From NCBI GenBank assembly GCA_964593465.1, contig CAZQJY010000006.1, positions 8,014 to 72,013 of the forward strand: a DNA stretch of 64,000 nucleotides. Reading direction: 5' to 3'. This document shows positions 43,726 through 53,746 of this stretch, piece after piece. This DNA is from Mycosynbacter sp964593465. GTDB taxonomy: Bacteria > Patescibacteriota > Saccharimonadia > Saccharimonadales > Saccharimonadaceae. The notes below the pieces were generated by a model. It was not told the origin of the DNA. It made no database searches and saw only the letters and a program-made list of their open reading frames with translations. Position 1 is the first letter of the stretch. Each line of letters starts with the position of its first letter. The position numbers were made by a program, and so were the translations under genes.

Positions 43726-45267
43726 ATGAAAAAGCGTGAAGTTCTAGAATTTGCAGCCAATCTCTACGACGAAGACCAGGTACTTGAACTTGAACATGCC
43801 ATCAACTACGCAACTACCAAACACAAAGGCCAAAAACGCAAGAGTGGCGAAGCCTATATCACCCACCCGCTCGCCGTCACCTATAACCTCATCGACTGGG
43901 GCATGGATATCGATACAGTACTCGCCGGGGTATTACACGATACCGTCGAGGACACCGACGCTACACTCGAAGAGATTGAAAGTCTATTCGGGCACGATGT
44001 CGCGTTTCTCGTCGATGGTGTCACGAAGGTAAGTCAAGCGCGTGCCGGCATGCGCGACCTCAACAGCTACTTGCCACAGACAAAAAACAATCTATCTAAG
44101 CTCCTTATTGCCGTCGGCCAAGACGTACGTGTCATTATCATCAAACTTGCCGATCGCCTGCATAATATCTCCACGCTCTCGGCAATGCCTACCGACAAAC
44201 AGCAAAAAATCGCGCGCGAAACGCTCGAAGTATTTGCACCCATGGCTGATCGCTTGGGCATGGGTCGTGTGCGTATGCAGATGGAAGAAATGGCATTTAG
44301 CTATCTTGATCCAAAAGAATTTAAACATCTACAAGCAATTATGCGTAAACGCCTTGGCCGTAGTACACGCAAACTTGGTATCGTACGCACAGAGGTTGAA
44401 AAAGTACTGCGTGACCATGGTTTTGAGTTCGAAATCAATGGCCGTGTCAAAAGTATCTATAGCTTGCATAAAAAACTGAAAAAAGTTGATGGCAATATGG
44501 ATGATATCTACGACCTAATGGCACTACGCGTCATCGTAGCAAGCAAAGAAGACTGCTACCGTGTACTCGGCATTCTACACGGCATGTATCAACCCATGAT
44601 TGCCCGTATCAAAGATTACATCGCCGTGCCAAAGCCAAATGGCTATCGCAGCCTTCACACCACTGTTATCACGCCCAATAAACAAATAGTCGAGTTTCAA
44701 ATCCGAACCCATGAAATGCACGACTATGCCGAAAGTGGACTCGCTGCGAGCTTTCATTACCACGAACAAAAAGCCACCAAAGGCTATATGCAAAAAAAGC
44801 GTGGCAACGGTGGACTACCCGCAGAACTGCAATGGATTACACAACTCCAAGATGTCGCAACACGCTTGCAGGCTGGCGAAGAAATTAGCGAAGACCAGCT
44901 CACCATCGACCTGTTTGGTAACCGTATCTTTGTCTATTCACCAAAAGGCGATATCTACAATCTGCCAGAAGGTGCATTTCCGCTTGACTTTGCCTATCTC
45001 GTACACAGTGATATCGGCAAACATGCCAGCGGATTTCGGGTCAACGGCAATATCCACGCATTTGATAAGCCGCTTAGTAATGGTGATGTCGTAGAAGTCA
45101 TTACGCGCAAACTCGCCCAGCCTAAAAAAGCCTGGCTCGATCTCGTAAAGACTTCACATGCCAAAAGTAAGCTTCGTATGCAGCTCAAACAGCTCGGTAT
45201 TGTCGAAGGTATCTCGCATGCCGCGGCGATTATTCGTGACAAAGCGTCGCGAAAAAACGCCAAGTAG
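43726..45267 (+). CDS. rel: RelA/SpoT-family (p)ppGpp enzyme lacking the ACT domain
   Basis: 513 residues, against ~730 for full-length Rel. It has an HD hydrolase domain (~residues 35-190; AGVLHDTVEDT with the HD pair), a synthetase domain (~230-345; YIAVPKPNGYRSLHT, EFQIRT) and a TGS domain (~385-450; FVYSPKGDIYNLPEGAFPLDFAY). It ends soon after, so the zinc-finger and ACT regulatory modules are missing. Both catalytic domains look intact. A TATACT box ends 9 nt before ATG: probably leaderless. Confidence 0.93.
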   Translation: MKKREVLEFAANLYDEDQVLELEHAINYATTKHKGQKRKSGEAYITHPLAVTYNLIDWGMDIDTVLAGVLHDTVEDTDATLEEIESLFGHDVAFLVDGVTKVSQARAGMRDLNSYLPQTKNNLSKLLIAVGQDVRVIIIKLADRLHNISTLSAMPTDKQQKIARETLEVFAPMADRLGMGRVRMQMEEMAFSYLDPKEFKHLQAIMRKRLGRSTRKLGIVRTEVEKVLRDHGFEFEINGRVKSIYSLHKKLKKVDGNMDDIYDLMALRVIVASKEDCYRVLGILHGMYQPMIARIKDYIAVPKPNGYRSLHTTVITPNKQIVEFQIRTHEMHDYAESGLAASFHYHEQKATKGYMQKKRGNGGLPAELQWITQLQDVATRLQAGEEISEDQLTIDLFGNRIFVYSPKGDIYNLPEGAFPLDFAYLVHSDIGKHASGFRVNGNIHAFDKPLSNGDVVEVITRKLAQPKKAWLDLVKTSHAKSKLRMQLKQLGIVEGISHAAAIIRDKASRKNAK

Positions 45268-45272
45268 CCTAC

Positions 45273-46091
45273 TTAGACGGTTCCTACACCTGCGCCACCA
45301 GCCTTCAAACCTTCGTGCATCGTTATAATATCATGTTGAGAGTTGCGTAGATATTCGGCCACCGCAGGAGTAACGGCCGCAAAATCCCGACAACTCGTAT
45401 CATAGACTTCTCCCGCAAGTGTTACCAACTCACCGCCAGCCTCCGCAACAAGCAGCGCACCGGGCGCGTAGTCATGCACCTTGCCATAGCCACGGTACTG
45501 CAATCTCCCCTCCAGCTTCCCCTCGGCAGTCATAATAAACCCATGGCCCGACGCTACGACTGGCGTAATGCTTTTGATACCCGCTACCTTGAGATGTGTG
45601 CGCACTTCGGCAAATCTGGGAGACTCAATTGTCACCATCGCATCTTCGATAGGTCGACTACTCACGTGTATAGGCTGGTTATTTTTGGATGCGCCACCGC
45701 CTTTTGTCGCAGTATACATTGCATCTGCCACGAAATCATAAATCACTGCAGCCCGAGTCTCACCGTTGTGAATCAAAGCTGCCATGTTCGTACAAAAAGG
45801 CAGCCCTCGAATAAATGGCACCGTGCCGTCGATTGGATCTACAAGCCAATATGTTTCATGGTTACCATGTGCGCCCGTTTCCTCACCTTCAAATCCCAGC
45901 GCCTGCTCGTCATAGACCTGAGCAAGTGCCTTGCGAAGCGTCCGCTCTACAAGAATATCAAGCTGCGTGAGATGAGAGTAGTCGGATTTTCGACTAAACT
46001 CAGCACTGCCGTAGTCGTGCATCAGGCGTATTCGCAACTCCCGAAAAGTTTCAATAACAATTTGTTGAGATCTCGGTATATCTTCGCTCAT
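45273..46091 (-). CDS. Inositol monophosphatase family protein
   Basis: 272 residues. The metal motifs EGEETGA (~70) and WLVDPIDGTVPFIRG (~82-96) are intact. The C-terminal motif reads HDYAPGALLVAEAGGEL with His where Trp is usual. It dephosphorylates a small phosphate ester (inositol phosphate, PAP or FBP class); the substrate is not determined. It lies 2 nt after ppa and converges with rel. Confidence 0.9.
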   Translation of the reverse strand: MSEDIPRSQQIVIETFRELRIRLMHDYGSAEFSRKSDYSHLTQLDILVERTLRKALAQVYDEQALGFEGEETGAHGNHETYWLVDPIDGTVPFIRGLPFCTNMAALIHNGETRAAVIYDFVADAMYTATKGGGASKNNQPIHVSSRPIEDAMVTIESPRFAEVRTHLKVAGIKSITPVVASGHGFIMTAEGKLEGRLQYRGYGKVHDYAPGALLVAEAGGELVTLAGEVYDTSCRDFAAVTPAVAEYLRNSQHDIITMHEGLKAGGAGVGTV

Positions 46092-46093
46092 GC

Positions 46094-46624
46094 TTAGCGA
46101 TTATTCCAACGTTCGATAGACTCGTGGATAATCGTTTTTGCCTCGGCTACGTCACCCCAGCTTTCTACCTTGGTAGTACCTGGTTTCTTGAGGTCCTTGT
46201 AGTGGTTGAAATGGAATTCAATCTGCTTAATGAGCTGCTCTGGCAAGTCAGCTAGAGACTGTATAGCATTGCCGGTGTTGCGGTCGTCTGCCGGTACTAC
46301 TACTACTTTGTCATCTACTTCCCCGTCATCGACAAATCGCATCACACCGATTACACGAGCCTCGAGGAAGATACCCGTTGGCAATGGCTCATCAGTGATA
46401 ATCAGCGCATCGAGTTCATCGCCATCTTCGTCGAGTGTCTGTGGGATAAAGCCATAGTTTGTTGGCTTGGCAAATACAGTAGGCTCTACACGGTCGAGCT
46501 GCATGGCCGCAAGCTCACGGTTCCATTCAATCTTATGACTACTACCCTGTGGAATCTCCACTACGACATTAATAATGCCGCCATTTACATCACCAGGGGT
46601 AAGAATTGTGTTAAAATCTGCCAT
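46094..46624 (-). CDS. ppa: Inorganic pyrophosphatase
   Basis: 176 residues, soluble family I: VVEIPQGSSHKIEWN, YGFIPQTLDEDGDELDALII (~residues 58-77) with the Asp metal cluster. The usual DGDPLD has Glu in place of Pro. It hydrolyses PPi from biosynthesis. The SD AAAAGGAG precedes the start. It is co-directional with the IMPase gene. Confidence 0.95.
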   Translation of the reverse strand: MADFNTILTPGDVNGGIINVVVEIPQGSSHKIEWNRELAAMQLDRVEPTVFAKPTNYGFIPQTLDEDGDELDALIITDEPLPTGIFLEARVIGVMRFVDDGEVDDKVVVVPADDRNTGNAIQSLADLPEQLIKQIEFHFNHYKDLKKPGTTKVESWGDVAEAKTIIHESIERWNNR

Positions 46625-46755
46625 TTTTGCTCCTTTTTGTCAGTTATCTCTTGTTTCAAGTATACTAAAAACTTTGGTTTCACGTAACACCTCGACACCT
46701 CGAAAATGTAAGCAAGCGCCCTCTTCACTCGACATCTAATGTTATACTATAAAAT

Positions 46756-47442
46756 ATGCTGATATGGGGACACCGCGGCGCCAAAGGTGAGTATGCCGCC
46801 AATACAATCAATGCCATGCATGATGCACTACGCCAAGGCGTGGATGGCTTAGAATTTGATGTTCGCCTTACGCGTGATTGCATTCCTGTTGTAATTCACG
46901 ACAATACGCTCCTACTTACACGAGGCATTAATCGTAGCGTGAGTAATCTGACGCATAACGAGCTCAAAAAAATCAGTAAAGATATCCCCATACCTACACT
47001 ACAAGAAGTACTTGATGAATTTTGGGGCAAAACTTATCTCAATATTGAACTCAAATCTACCGGCAGCGGCGAAGTTGTCGCAACGCTCCTCGGTTCTCGT
47101 TATACAAAATCAGCAAAAGACTGGCAAAACTGCCTGATCTCCTCCTTTAAGATCAAAGAGTTACGTCAAGTACGCCACACAGCACCACATGCCAGGCTCG
47201 CTCTCTTGCACAATCGTACGCCATTCACCTTCATCCTCTATCAGCGATCACTCAAGTTTGCTGGACTTGGATTTCATAGACACTACACTAGCCTACTTGC
47301 ACTCACGATCGCACGCAAGCTCGGTATCTTTACCTACGCCTACACTGTCAATAAACCAGGTGGCGCAAAGCTTCTTCGAGACAAGAAAATCGACGCAGTA
47401 GTGACAGACTATCCGCGCCGAATTATAGATGCATTGCAATAG
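46756..47442 (+). CDS. glpQ: Glycerophosphodiester phosphodiesterase
   Basis: 228 residues, a GDPD TIM barrel: WGHRGAKGEYAANT (~4-17), DGLEFDVRLTRD (~34) and VVIHDNTLLLTRG (~50) provide the catalytic His pair and metal acids. It releases glycerol-3-phosphate from lipid head groups, useful for scavenging lipids. No signal peptide is seen. A TATACT box ends 7 nt before ATG: probably leaderless. Confidence 0.93.
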   Translation: MLIWGHRGAKGEYAANTINAMHDALRQGVDGLEFDVRLTRDCIPVVIHDNTLLLTRGINRSVSNLTHNELKKISKDIPIPTLQEVLDEFWGKTYLNIELKSTGSGEVVATLLGSRYTKSAKDWQNCLISSFKIKELRQVRHTAPHARLALLHNRTPFTFILYQRSLKFAGLGFHRHYTSLLALTIARKLGIFTYAYTVNKPGGAKLLRDKKIDAVVTDYPRRIIDALQ

Positions 47443-47444
47443 AG

Positions 47445-48380
47445 CTATTTACGTGCAAGGTCTTCTAGATACTCACGAATCGAAAGCGCAGCCGTTGCGC
47501 CTTCGCCTACGGCGCTCGCAATCTGCATCGTAGCACCACTACGCACATCGCCGCTTGCAAACACACCAGATACATTTGTCTGCAATTTGTCATCGGTTTT
47601 CACTAGTCCAACTTCGTCAAGCTCGACACCGCTACCTTCTAGAAATGCTGTGTTTGGCTTAAGCCCGATGAACACAAACACGCCATCAGTTTCATAACTC
47701 ACCTTTTCGCCATCCTGCGTTGCATCTACACGGACCACCTTACCATCTTCAGTTGCGATTGCATCTGGCTGCACACCCAGATGCACGGTAATCTTACCCG
47801 CGTCGACAAACTTTTGCAACTCGTGCTGCAACACTTCACTGGCTTTTACCGTACTGCGCACCAGTAGGTCAATATGTGGTGCAAAACGTGTCAAAAAGAT
47901 AGCTTCTTGCACAGCGGAGTTTCCACCGCCCACGACAACAAGTCGCTTGTCCCGATAAAACGCGCCATCACATGTTGCACAGTAGTGCACACCGCGGCCA
48001 TAGTACTCTGCTTCGCCGGAGATGCCAAGTTTTTTGTAGTCACTACCTGTCGCCACCAGCACTGCCTTGGCGCGCACCGGCTCGCCATCAACAATTAGCT
48101 CAATCTCATCGCCGTCTTTGCGGATTGCCGAGATGTCGCCAAAGTCGATATGAGCACCAAATCGCTCCGCTTGTGCCTGCAGCTGACCAGCGAGCTGCAT
48201 ACCAGAAATACCTTCAGCAAATCCAGGATAATTGTCCACCAGATCAGTAATAGCCGCAAGACCGCCAATCGTACCCTTTTCGTAGAGCGTAGTATCGATA
48301 TCTTCGCGTGTGGTATATACAGCCGCTGCAAGTGCGCTTGGACCCGCACCCACCATCACCACATCTTTGACTTCACCCAC
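47445..48380 (-). CDS. trxB: Thioredoxin reductase
   Basis: 311 residues. FAD motif GAGPSALAAAVY (~12-23), NADPH motif GGGNSAVQEA (~150) and the redox-active CATCDGAF (~133-140) are intact. It passes electrons from NADPH to thioredoxin. The preceding FKBP gene ends 3 nt upstream of... its partner in the same direction, so the pair is one operon. Confidence 0.95.
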   Translation of the reverse strand: MGEVKDVVMVGAGPSALAAAVYTTREDIDTTLYEKGTIGGLAAITDLVDNYPGFAEGISGMQLAGQLQAQAERFGAHIDFGDISAIRKDGDEIELIVDGEPVRAKAVLVATGSDYKKLGISGEAEYYGRGVHYCATCDGAFYRDKRLVVVGGGNSAVQEAIFLTRFAPHIDLLVRSTVKASEVLQHELQKFVDAGKITVHLGVQPDAIATEDGKVVRVDATQDGEKVSYETDGVFVFIGLKPNTAFLEGSGVELDEVGLVKTDDKLQTNVSGVFASGDVRSGATMQIASAVGEGATAALSIREYLEDLARK

Positions 48381-48383
48381 GGT

Positions 48384-49013
48384 CTACTCCTTCTCTTCTG
48401 TTTCCGCTGCAGCAGGCTCAATTGCCATGACAACAAATCGAAGTGGTTTATTTGCCTTGATGTCAGCACCTTGATCGGCGTCGTAAGCCATACTTCCAGG
48501 AATCGTAATGACACGAACGCCACCAATACGCATACCCTGCACGCCTTGCACCCAGCCTGCAATCATTTGATTGCTACCTTCCAGTGGCATCTTAAGTGTA
48601 TCGCCTTCGATACTACTGTCGAACACTTTGCCTTCCGTATTCCAACCTATATAGTACGCACGGTACTTATTGTTCGCATCAATCTCCGCTCCTTCGCCAA
48701 CTCGCAGGTCCTCTGTCTCTAGACTCGTTGCCTTACTCTCATCAAATGGCTCAGGTAATGATGCAAACTGACTGAAATCATCAAAATATCGAGAAGATAG
48801 CTTGGCGGCTTCTTCTTTTTGCGCCTTGAGCTGCTTTTCTTGCTCTTCTTGATATTCTTTGATTAGCTTTTCGTAGTCTGCCTGCTGCTTCTTTTGATCA
48901 CGAGTGTTATTTTCGTTTACCAAAATCATACTCACGAACATTGCAATCGTACTCACTACCATCGTGACAGCAATAATAATAATACCAATTCGATGACCTT
49001 TCGATGTCGCCAT
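48384..49013 (-). CDS. Membrane-anchored FKBP-type peptidyl-prolyl isomerase
   Basis: 209 residues. One TM (~8-30) is followed by a Lys/Glu/Gln coiled coil (~38-75) and a C-terminal FKBP domain (~98-200; VFDSSIEGD, GWVQGVQGMRIGGVRVITIPG). It would act outside the membrane on secreted proteins. The SD GAGAGGGAGATA precedes the ATG. It heads an operon with trxB, pointing to extracytoplasmic folding. Confidence 0.9.
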   Translation of the reverse strand: MATSKGHRIGIIIIAVTMVVSTIAMFVSMILVNENNTRDQKKQQADYEKLIKEYQEEQEKQLKAQKEEAAKLSSRYFDDFSQFASLPEPFDESKATSLETEDLRVGEGAEIDANNKYRAYYIGWNTEGKVFDSSIEGDTLKMPLEGSNQMIAGWVQGVQGMRIGGVRVITIPGSMAYDADQGADIKANKPLRFVVMAIEPAAAETEEKE

Positions 49014-49056
49014 TATCTCCCTCTCTTTTTAACTATCGACTATTATAGCATATTTG

Positions 49057-50841
49057 CTAGCCTTGCATGTCGAATTCAGCCAGCTTTTCTTTGGCTTTTT
49101 CGCTAGTAGCCATTTGCAAATCCAACAGCTGCGCATAAATTCCGCCAGATTTAGCAAGCGTGGCTGGCATGCCGATTTCGTCGACTCGTCCTTTTTTGAG
49201 CGTCACAATTGTATCCACGTGCGCAATGGTACTAAGTCGGTGCGCAATGATAAGTACTGTACGACCTTTCATTAATCGGTCAAGTGCTTCCTGCACCACT
49301 GCTTCGCTACGGCTATCAAGACTACTTGTCGCTTCGTCGAGGATTAAAATTGGCGCGTCTTTTAACAAAGCGCGAGCGATGGCGATACGCTGCTTCTGAC
49401 CGCCACTTAGCTTGATACCCCGTTCACCTATCTCTGTATCGACACCGTCAGGCAGCTCCTGGATGAATGACCAAGCGTTGGCAGCTCGCGCTGCCGCCTC
49501 GATGTCTTTGTTACTTGCAGATGGTCGGCCGTACGCGATATTTTCGCGCACCGTCCCGCTGAATAACGAAGCATCTTGGAACACGGTGGCAATCGACCTC
49601 CTCAAGCTCGACTGTGTCGCTTCGTGGGTATTCATACCGTTGATGCGAATCTCACCAGACGAGGGTGTATAGAGCCGCATGAGAAGATTTGAGATAGTAG
49701 ATTTGCCACCACCGCTTTCACCGACCAGCGCGAGCTTTTGACCTGGCTCGATGACAAAAGATATGCCATGCAAAACTTGTTTTTTGTCGTCATACGCGAA
49801 CTCAACGTCACGGAACTCCACCTTGGCATGCTTGGCATCCAGCTGCTTTTTGCCGGTCTCGTCAATCACCTCCGATTCTTCCGCCATCGCCTCCGCATAA
49901 TCCTTGCTGTTTGCTGCTGCGCGCTGATAATAATCGATGAAAAAACTCATAGACTGCATTGGCCCAGAAATCTGCTGCACAAGCGCGATAAGCAACACCA
50001 TTTCACCGATAGTCAGTATACCGGCTGCCGTCTGATAAAAAAGCGTTCCAAATACTATCGCATACACTACACCGAGCGCCACACCACGTACAGCATTCAT
50101 GCTATGCCAATAGATAGACTGCTGTTTCGTGATACTCACCATTTTGCCGAAGTGCGTGTCAAACGACTTGAACTCTCGCTTCTGGGTATTGAAGCTTTTG
50201 ACGAGACGTACCTGAGATACCACTTCGGTGAAACGACCGCTTGCGATATCAAAATGCTTATTGATGCGCTTCTCGTATTGCTGCCATTTGACACTCGTCT
50301 TAGCAGTTACGTAGAGAAATACCGGTATAAGCAGCAACATACTCACCGCCACTGGCCAGCTATACCATAACATGATGCCAAGAGCGATTAACACGGTCAG
50401 TAACGTGCCGAGTAGATTGTTGGCAAAAAACTGCACAAACGAAGTGACATTGACAATCGCACGATTCAGTCTGTTGACAACTTTGCCGGTAATCTCCGTA
50501 TCGAAGTAGCGCTGCGGCAACGAGAGCAGATGCTCATAATAACGGCTCGACAACTGTCTACGCATCCGAACCGCCAGAAGATCGCCAAGCACACCACCTA
50601 TGTCACCAACTGCTGTGGCCACGAGAGATACTACGAACATTAGTACTACCAGCCACCCAAGAGAGGCCACGTCGACGCCCGTACCACCCTGAAGACCTGC
50701 CACAATCGTGTCGGTCGCCATCTTGATGATAAAAGGCGTCGCCAAACCGAGCAGCGCTGTCAACACCGCCAGACATGCAACTATGGTGACAAGACGACCC
50801 AGCCCACGCGTATAGCCAAAAAGCCTGAAGAGATTCTGCAT
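49057..50841 (-). CDS. ABC-type exporter, fused TM and ATPase
   Basis: 594 residues. Six TM helices (residues ~1-320) are followed by the ATPase domain with Walker A VGESGGGKST, signature LSGGQKQR, and Walker B ILILDEATSSLD. It is an MsbA/multidrug-type half transporter that must dimerise; the substrate (lipid, drug or peptide) is unknown. It is 3 nt downstream of pheT and likely shares its transcript. Confidence 0.93.
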   Translation of the reverse strand: MQNLFRLFGYTRGLGRLVTIVACLAVLTALLGLATPFIIKMATDTIVAGLQGGTGVDVASLGWLVVLMFVVSLVATAVGDIGGVLGDLLAVRMRRQLSSRYYEHLLSLPQRYFDTEITGKVVNRLNRAIVNVTSFVQFFANNLLGTLLTVLIALGIMLWYSWPVAVSMLLLIPVFLYVTAKTSVKWQQYEKRINKHFDIASGRFTEVVSQVRLVKSFNTQKREFKSFDTHFGKMVSITKQQSIYWHSMNAVRGVALGVVYAIVFGTLFYQTAAGILTIGEMVLLIALVQQISGPMQSMSFFIDYYQRAAANSKDYAEAMAEESEVIDETGKKQLDAKHAKVEFRDVEFAYDDKKQVLHGISFVIEPGQKLALVGESGGGKSTISNLLMRLYTPSSGEIRINGMNTHEATQSSLRRSIATVFQDASLFSGTVRENIAYGRPSASNKDIEAAARAANAWSFIQELPDGVDTEIGERGIKLSGGQKQRIAIARALLKDAPILILDEATSSLDSRSEAVVQEALDRLMKGRTVLIIAHRLSTIAHVDTIVTLKKGRVDEIGMPATLAKSGGIYAQLLDLQMATSEKAKEKLAEFDMQG

Positions 50842-50844
50842 AAA

Positions 50845-53301
50845 CTAGACGACCTGCGCACCAGTGACAGATGTCACGCGACTCGCAAGCTCATCGAGCA
50901 ATTTCGCCGCTTCGTCGGACTCAAGTGTCTTTTCATACGGTGTGATGTTGACACGCAACGTAATTGTCTTGCTATCAGCACCGCCTGCCTGATAGATATC
51001 TAGTGGCTCTGCTGTAACATGCAGCTCATCACTCGTCAGCTCATCCAGTTTCATCGCGTCATACACATCCATATACCGGACCGCAGCTCCCACGCGAAAA
51101 CTCACGTCTCGCTGCACAGAAGGGTAGCGCGAAAGCGGCCTATACGTCGGCTTGGTCTCGCACACAAATGGCGACACAAACAGCTCAAAACCACTTGTCC
51201 TCGACGGCAGCTTAAATGCTTTTGCGACACTCGCTCGCAGCTCGCCAATCACGCCCGCTAGCTTGTCGTCGATCGTCACGACAGCCGACCGCACAGGGTC
51301 AAAAGGAGCTAGAAGTTGCACGAAAGGTTTGAAGTCTGGCACATTGTACTCATCAAGTCGAGAATAGGCGAGTTTTACACCTGGCAAGACCGACTCTACG
51401 AGATACTCTACCGTTCGTTTCGCCTGGTAATACGCCGCGTCTTGCTGCTCTTTTTTGCTCGCGTATACACCCGCAACTCGTCCAAACTCTACAGGCAAAT
51501 CATCGTCGCCAAATACTTCGTTGTGGTGCGCTTTGCCGATTTCGTAGAGCAAGAACTCAACATGACCGGCTTTGATATTCATATGTACCTTGTCGAGCAA
51601 ACTTGGCAATACACTCAGGCGATAGTACTGCAAATCCGGACTGAGTGCGTTTGAAAGTTGAAAGGCTTGGTGTAAATCCTGCCCCGCTTTCTTGATGATG
51701 TTTTCATGCACAAAACTATACGTCAACACTTCGTTGGCACCAGCCCGCGCGAGTGTTTCACGCACACGTTGTTTAGCAGTAATCTCTGCATTATGCGCAG
51801 CAGGGGACGCACTGCGTCTTGGTAGCTCACGCGGGAGTTTATCGAAACCATAAAGACGACCGATTTCCTCGACAATATCTTCGGGCGAATCCAAGTCGGT
51901 ACGCCAAAAAGGCGGCTCGATTTCAAACTTATTACCCATGTCCTTCACAGCAATCTCAACATTTTCGAGTAGCTGCACAATATCAGGCTCACCTAAGCTC
52001 AGTCCAAGTCGACTGTTGATAAACTTGACATCACTAACTACATTGCCGTCCAGCTCAGCAAACATATCTTCATCAAACACATCACTAGCCTGCTCGCCGC
52101 CAACAAGCTCGATGAGCTTAGTTAATACGACTGCATTTTGTAGGGGTGACTGCCCTTTATTAAATCGTGTCAGCGCATCAGTAAACACACCGTGTCGCAT
52201 CGCGGATTTGCGAACCGCATACATATCAAAGTTCGCTACTTCGAGTACGATATTTTTCGTATCTGCCGATACCTCGCTACCTGCGCCGCCCATGATACCC
52301 GCAAGCCCCACTACGCCTTCGCCATCGACAATCACGATATCGTCACTCGTAAATTCATAGGTTTTGCCGTTGAGCAATTCAGCTTTTTCACCATCATGCG
52401 CCATACGCACACCGAGTTTATTACCGCGTAATTTATCATAATCATACGCATGTGTCGGCTGCGCCGTCAGTAGCATTACATAGTTTGTCGCGTCCACAAT
52501 GCTATTGATTGACTTACTGCCCATCACCACGAGCGCGCACTGCAGCCAGAGTGGACTAGACTTCACGGTCGCATCTTTTAGCACCACAGCCATAAATCGC
52601 GGAGCTTTGTCCGCAGCATCGTTGAATACTTCCAGTTCCAGACCTTCGCCCGCGCTAAATTCAGGCACAGTCGTGTACCACTCAGCACTTGTAAATTTGT
52701 ATCCCAAAATACCTGCAATCTCGCGTGCCACTCCCAACTGTCCGAACAGGTCTGGACGATGCGTAAACATCTTGTTTTCGATATCGATGATAGTGTCATC
52801 AAGACCAAAAATCTCCGCAAAACTCGCGCCTGCTTTGAGTGATTTTCCCGCAGCTAAGTCAGCTTCAGTAAGTTCCACAATCCCCTCATGATCACTGCCG
52901 ATAGCCAACTCATCCGCTGCCGCGAGCATGCCATGACTCATCACACCACGCAGCTTGCGAGCATCGAGTACAAATGGTTCCGCATCACCGTACGTCGCAG
53001 GCACCACAGACTCTGGAGGTAGCCACACTGCCCACATGTCTGCATGTACATTTGGCGCACCGCAGACCACTTGCACCAGTTCTTCGCCACCAGCATCTAC
53101 CCGACACACGCTCAAACGATCAGCATCGGGGTGCTTTTCGCACTCCACCACACGTACGATTTTCGCATCTTTGTATTTATCCGCCAGGTCGACAATCTCT
53201 TCGACACCACCCAGCTGCGCATTAATCCGCGCCACCAACTCATCTACTGGCGGTAGTTCAAAATCGATATACTGCTTAACTTGATTGAGACTTACTTTCA
53301 T
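50845..53301 (-). CDS. pheT: Phenylalanyl-tRNA synthetase beta subunit
   Basis: 818 residues, full length: N-terminal tRNA-binding EMAP/OB domain (~40-150; EKHPDADRLSVCRVD), B3/B4 editing domain, B5, the catalytic-like core, and the C-terminal FDX-ACB domain (LSRYPSVQRDVSFRV). It pairs with PheS. A PNPOx-like gene lies between pheS and pheT, which is unusual. Confidence 0.97.
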   Translation of the reverse strand: MKVSLNQVKQYIDFELPPVDELVARINAQLGGVEEIVDLADKYKDAKIVRVVECEKHPDADRLSVCRVDAGGEELVQVVCGAPNVHADMWAVWLPPESVVPATYGDAEPFVLDARKLRGVMSHGMLAAADELAIGSDHEGIVELTEADLAAGKSLKAGASFAEIFGLDDTIIDIENKMFTHRPDLFGQLGVAREIAGILGYKFTSAEWYTTVPEFSAGEGLELEVFNDAADKAPRFMAVVLKDATVKSSPLWLQCALVVMGSKSINSIVDATNYVMLLTAQPTHAYDYDKLRGNKLGVRMAHDGEKAELLNGKTYEFTSDDIVIVDGEGVVGLAGIMGGAGSEVSADTKNIVLEVANFDMYAVRKSAMRHGVFTDALTRFNKGQSPLQNAVVLTKLIELVGGEQASDVFDEDMFAELDGNVVSDVKFINSRLGLSLGEPDIVQLLENVEIAVKDMGNKFEIEPPFWRTDLDSPEDIVEEIGRLYGFDKLPRELPRRSASPAAHNAEITAKQRVRETLARAGANEVLTYSFVHENIIKKAGQDLHQAFQLSNALSPDLQYYRLSVLPSLLDKVHMNIKAGHVEFLLYEIGKAHHNEVFGDDDLPVEFGRVAGVYASKKEQQDAAYYQAKRTVEYLVESVLPGVKLAYSRLDEYNVPDFKPFVQLLAPFDPVRSAVVTIDDKLAGVIGELRASVAKAFKLPSRTSGFELFVSPFVCETKPTYRPLSRYPSVQRDVSFRVGAAVRYMDVYDAMKLDELTSDELHVTAEPLDIYQAGGADSKTITLRVNITPYEKTLESDEAAKLLDELASRVTSVTGAQVV

Positions 53302-53303
53302 AA

Positions 53304-53735
53304 TTATCCTGCAGTAAAATACACTCTCTGTTCATCAGATTTATTTGCATCAATCTCGCCTAGTTTCGCACGATAGTAGCCCCACTCGCTCGCCTTGCGA
53401 TTATCTTCATCGCTAAATTTGTCGGCAAACACTTCCCGAGCAGCCAGCTCATCATCGCCGCGTAGTAGCTCGCCACGCGTCGCAATATACACGCAGCGTC
53501 GCTGTGCCAAATCACTCATACTCTGCCCCGCATCAAACACTGTCACAAATAGCTTGTCGTTCATCGCCAAATTACGTGAATGCTCCGCATCCGCAGTACT
53601 GAGCCAATACACATACTGTGTATCATGCGCAAAATGCACTGGTGTTCCGCGCGGCACACTATCAGTACTCGCCGTTGCAAGCGTCATATAGGTGTTACTC
53701 TTCAAAACTTCTTGGGCAATTTCTGTAAATGTCAT
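53304..53735 (-). CDS. Pyridoxamine 5'-phosphate oxidase-like split-barrel protein
   Basis: 143 residues. The pattern YMTLATASTDSVPRGTPVHF then YVYWLSTADAEHSRNL fits the FMN-binding split barrel of PNPOx-like proteins. The substrate and whether FMN binds are unknown. It is inserted between pheS (11 nt) and pheT (2 nt), so it is co-transcribed with them. Confidence 0.8.
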   Translation of the reverse strand: MTFTEIAQEVLKSNTYMTLATASTDSVPRGTPVHFAHDTQYVYWLSTADAEHSRNLAMNDKLFVTVFDAGQSMSDLAQRRCVYIATRGELLRGDDELAAREVFADKFSDEDNRKASEWGYYRAKLGEIDANKSDEQRVYFTAG

Positions 53736-53746
53736 ATTCTTTCTCC

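Noticed and set aside
48150..48722. 190-codon plus-strand ORF
   Set aside because: Antisense to trxB and the FKBP gene, crossing their boundary.
49738..50370. 210-codon plus-strand ORF
   Set aside because: Antisense to the ABC exporter; His/Arg-rich shadow translation.
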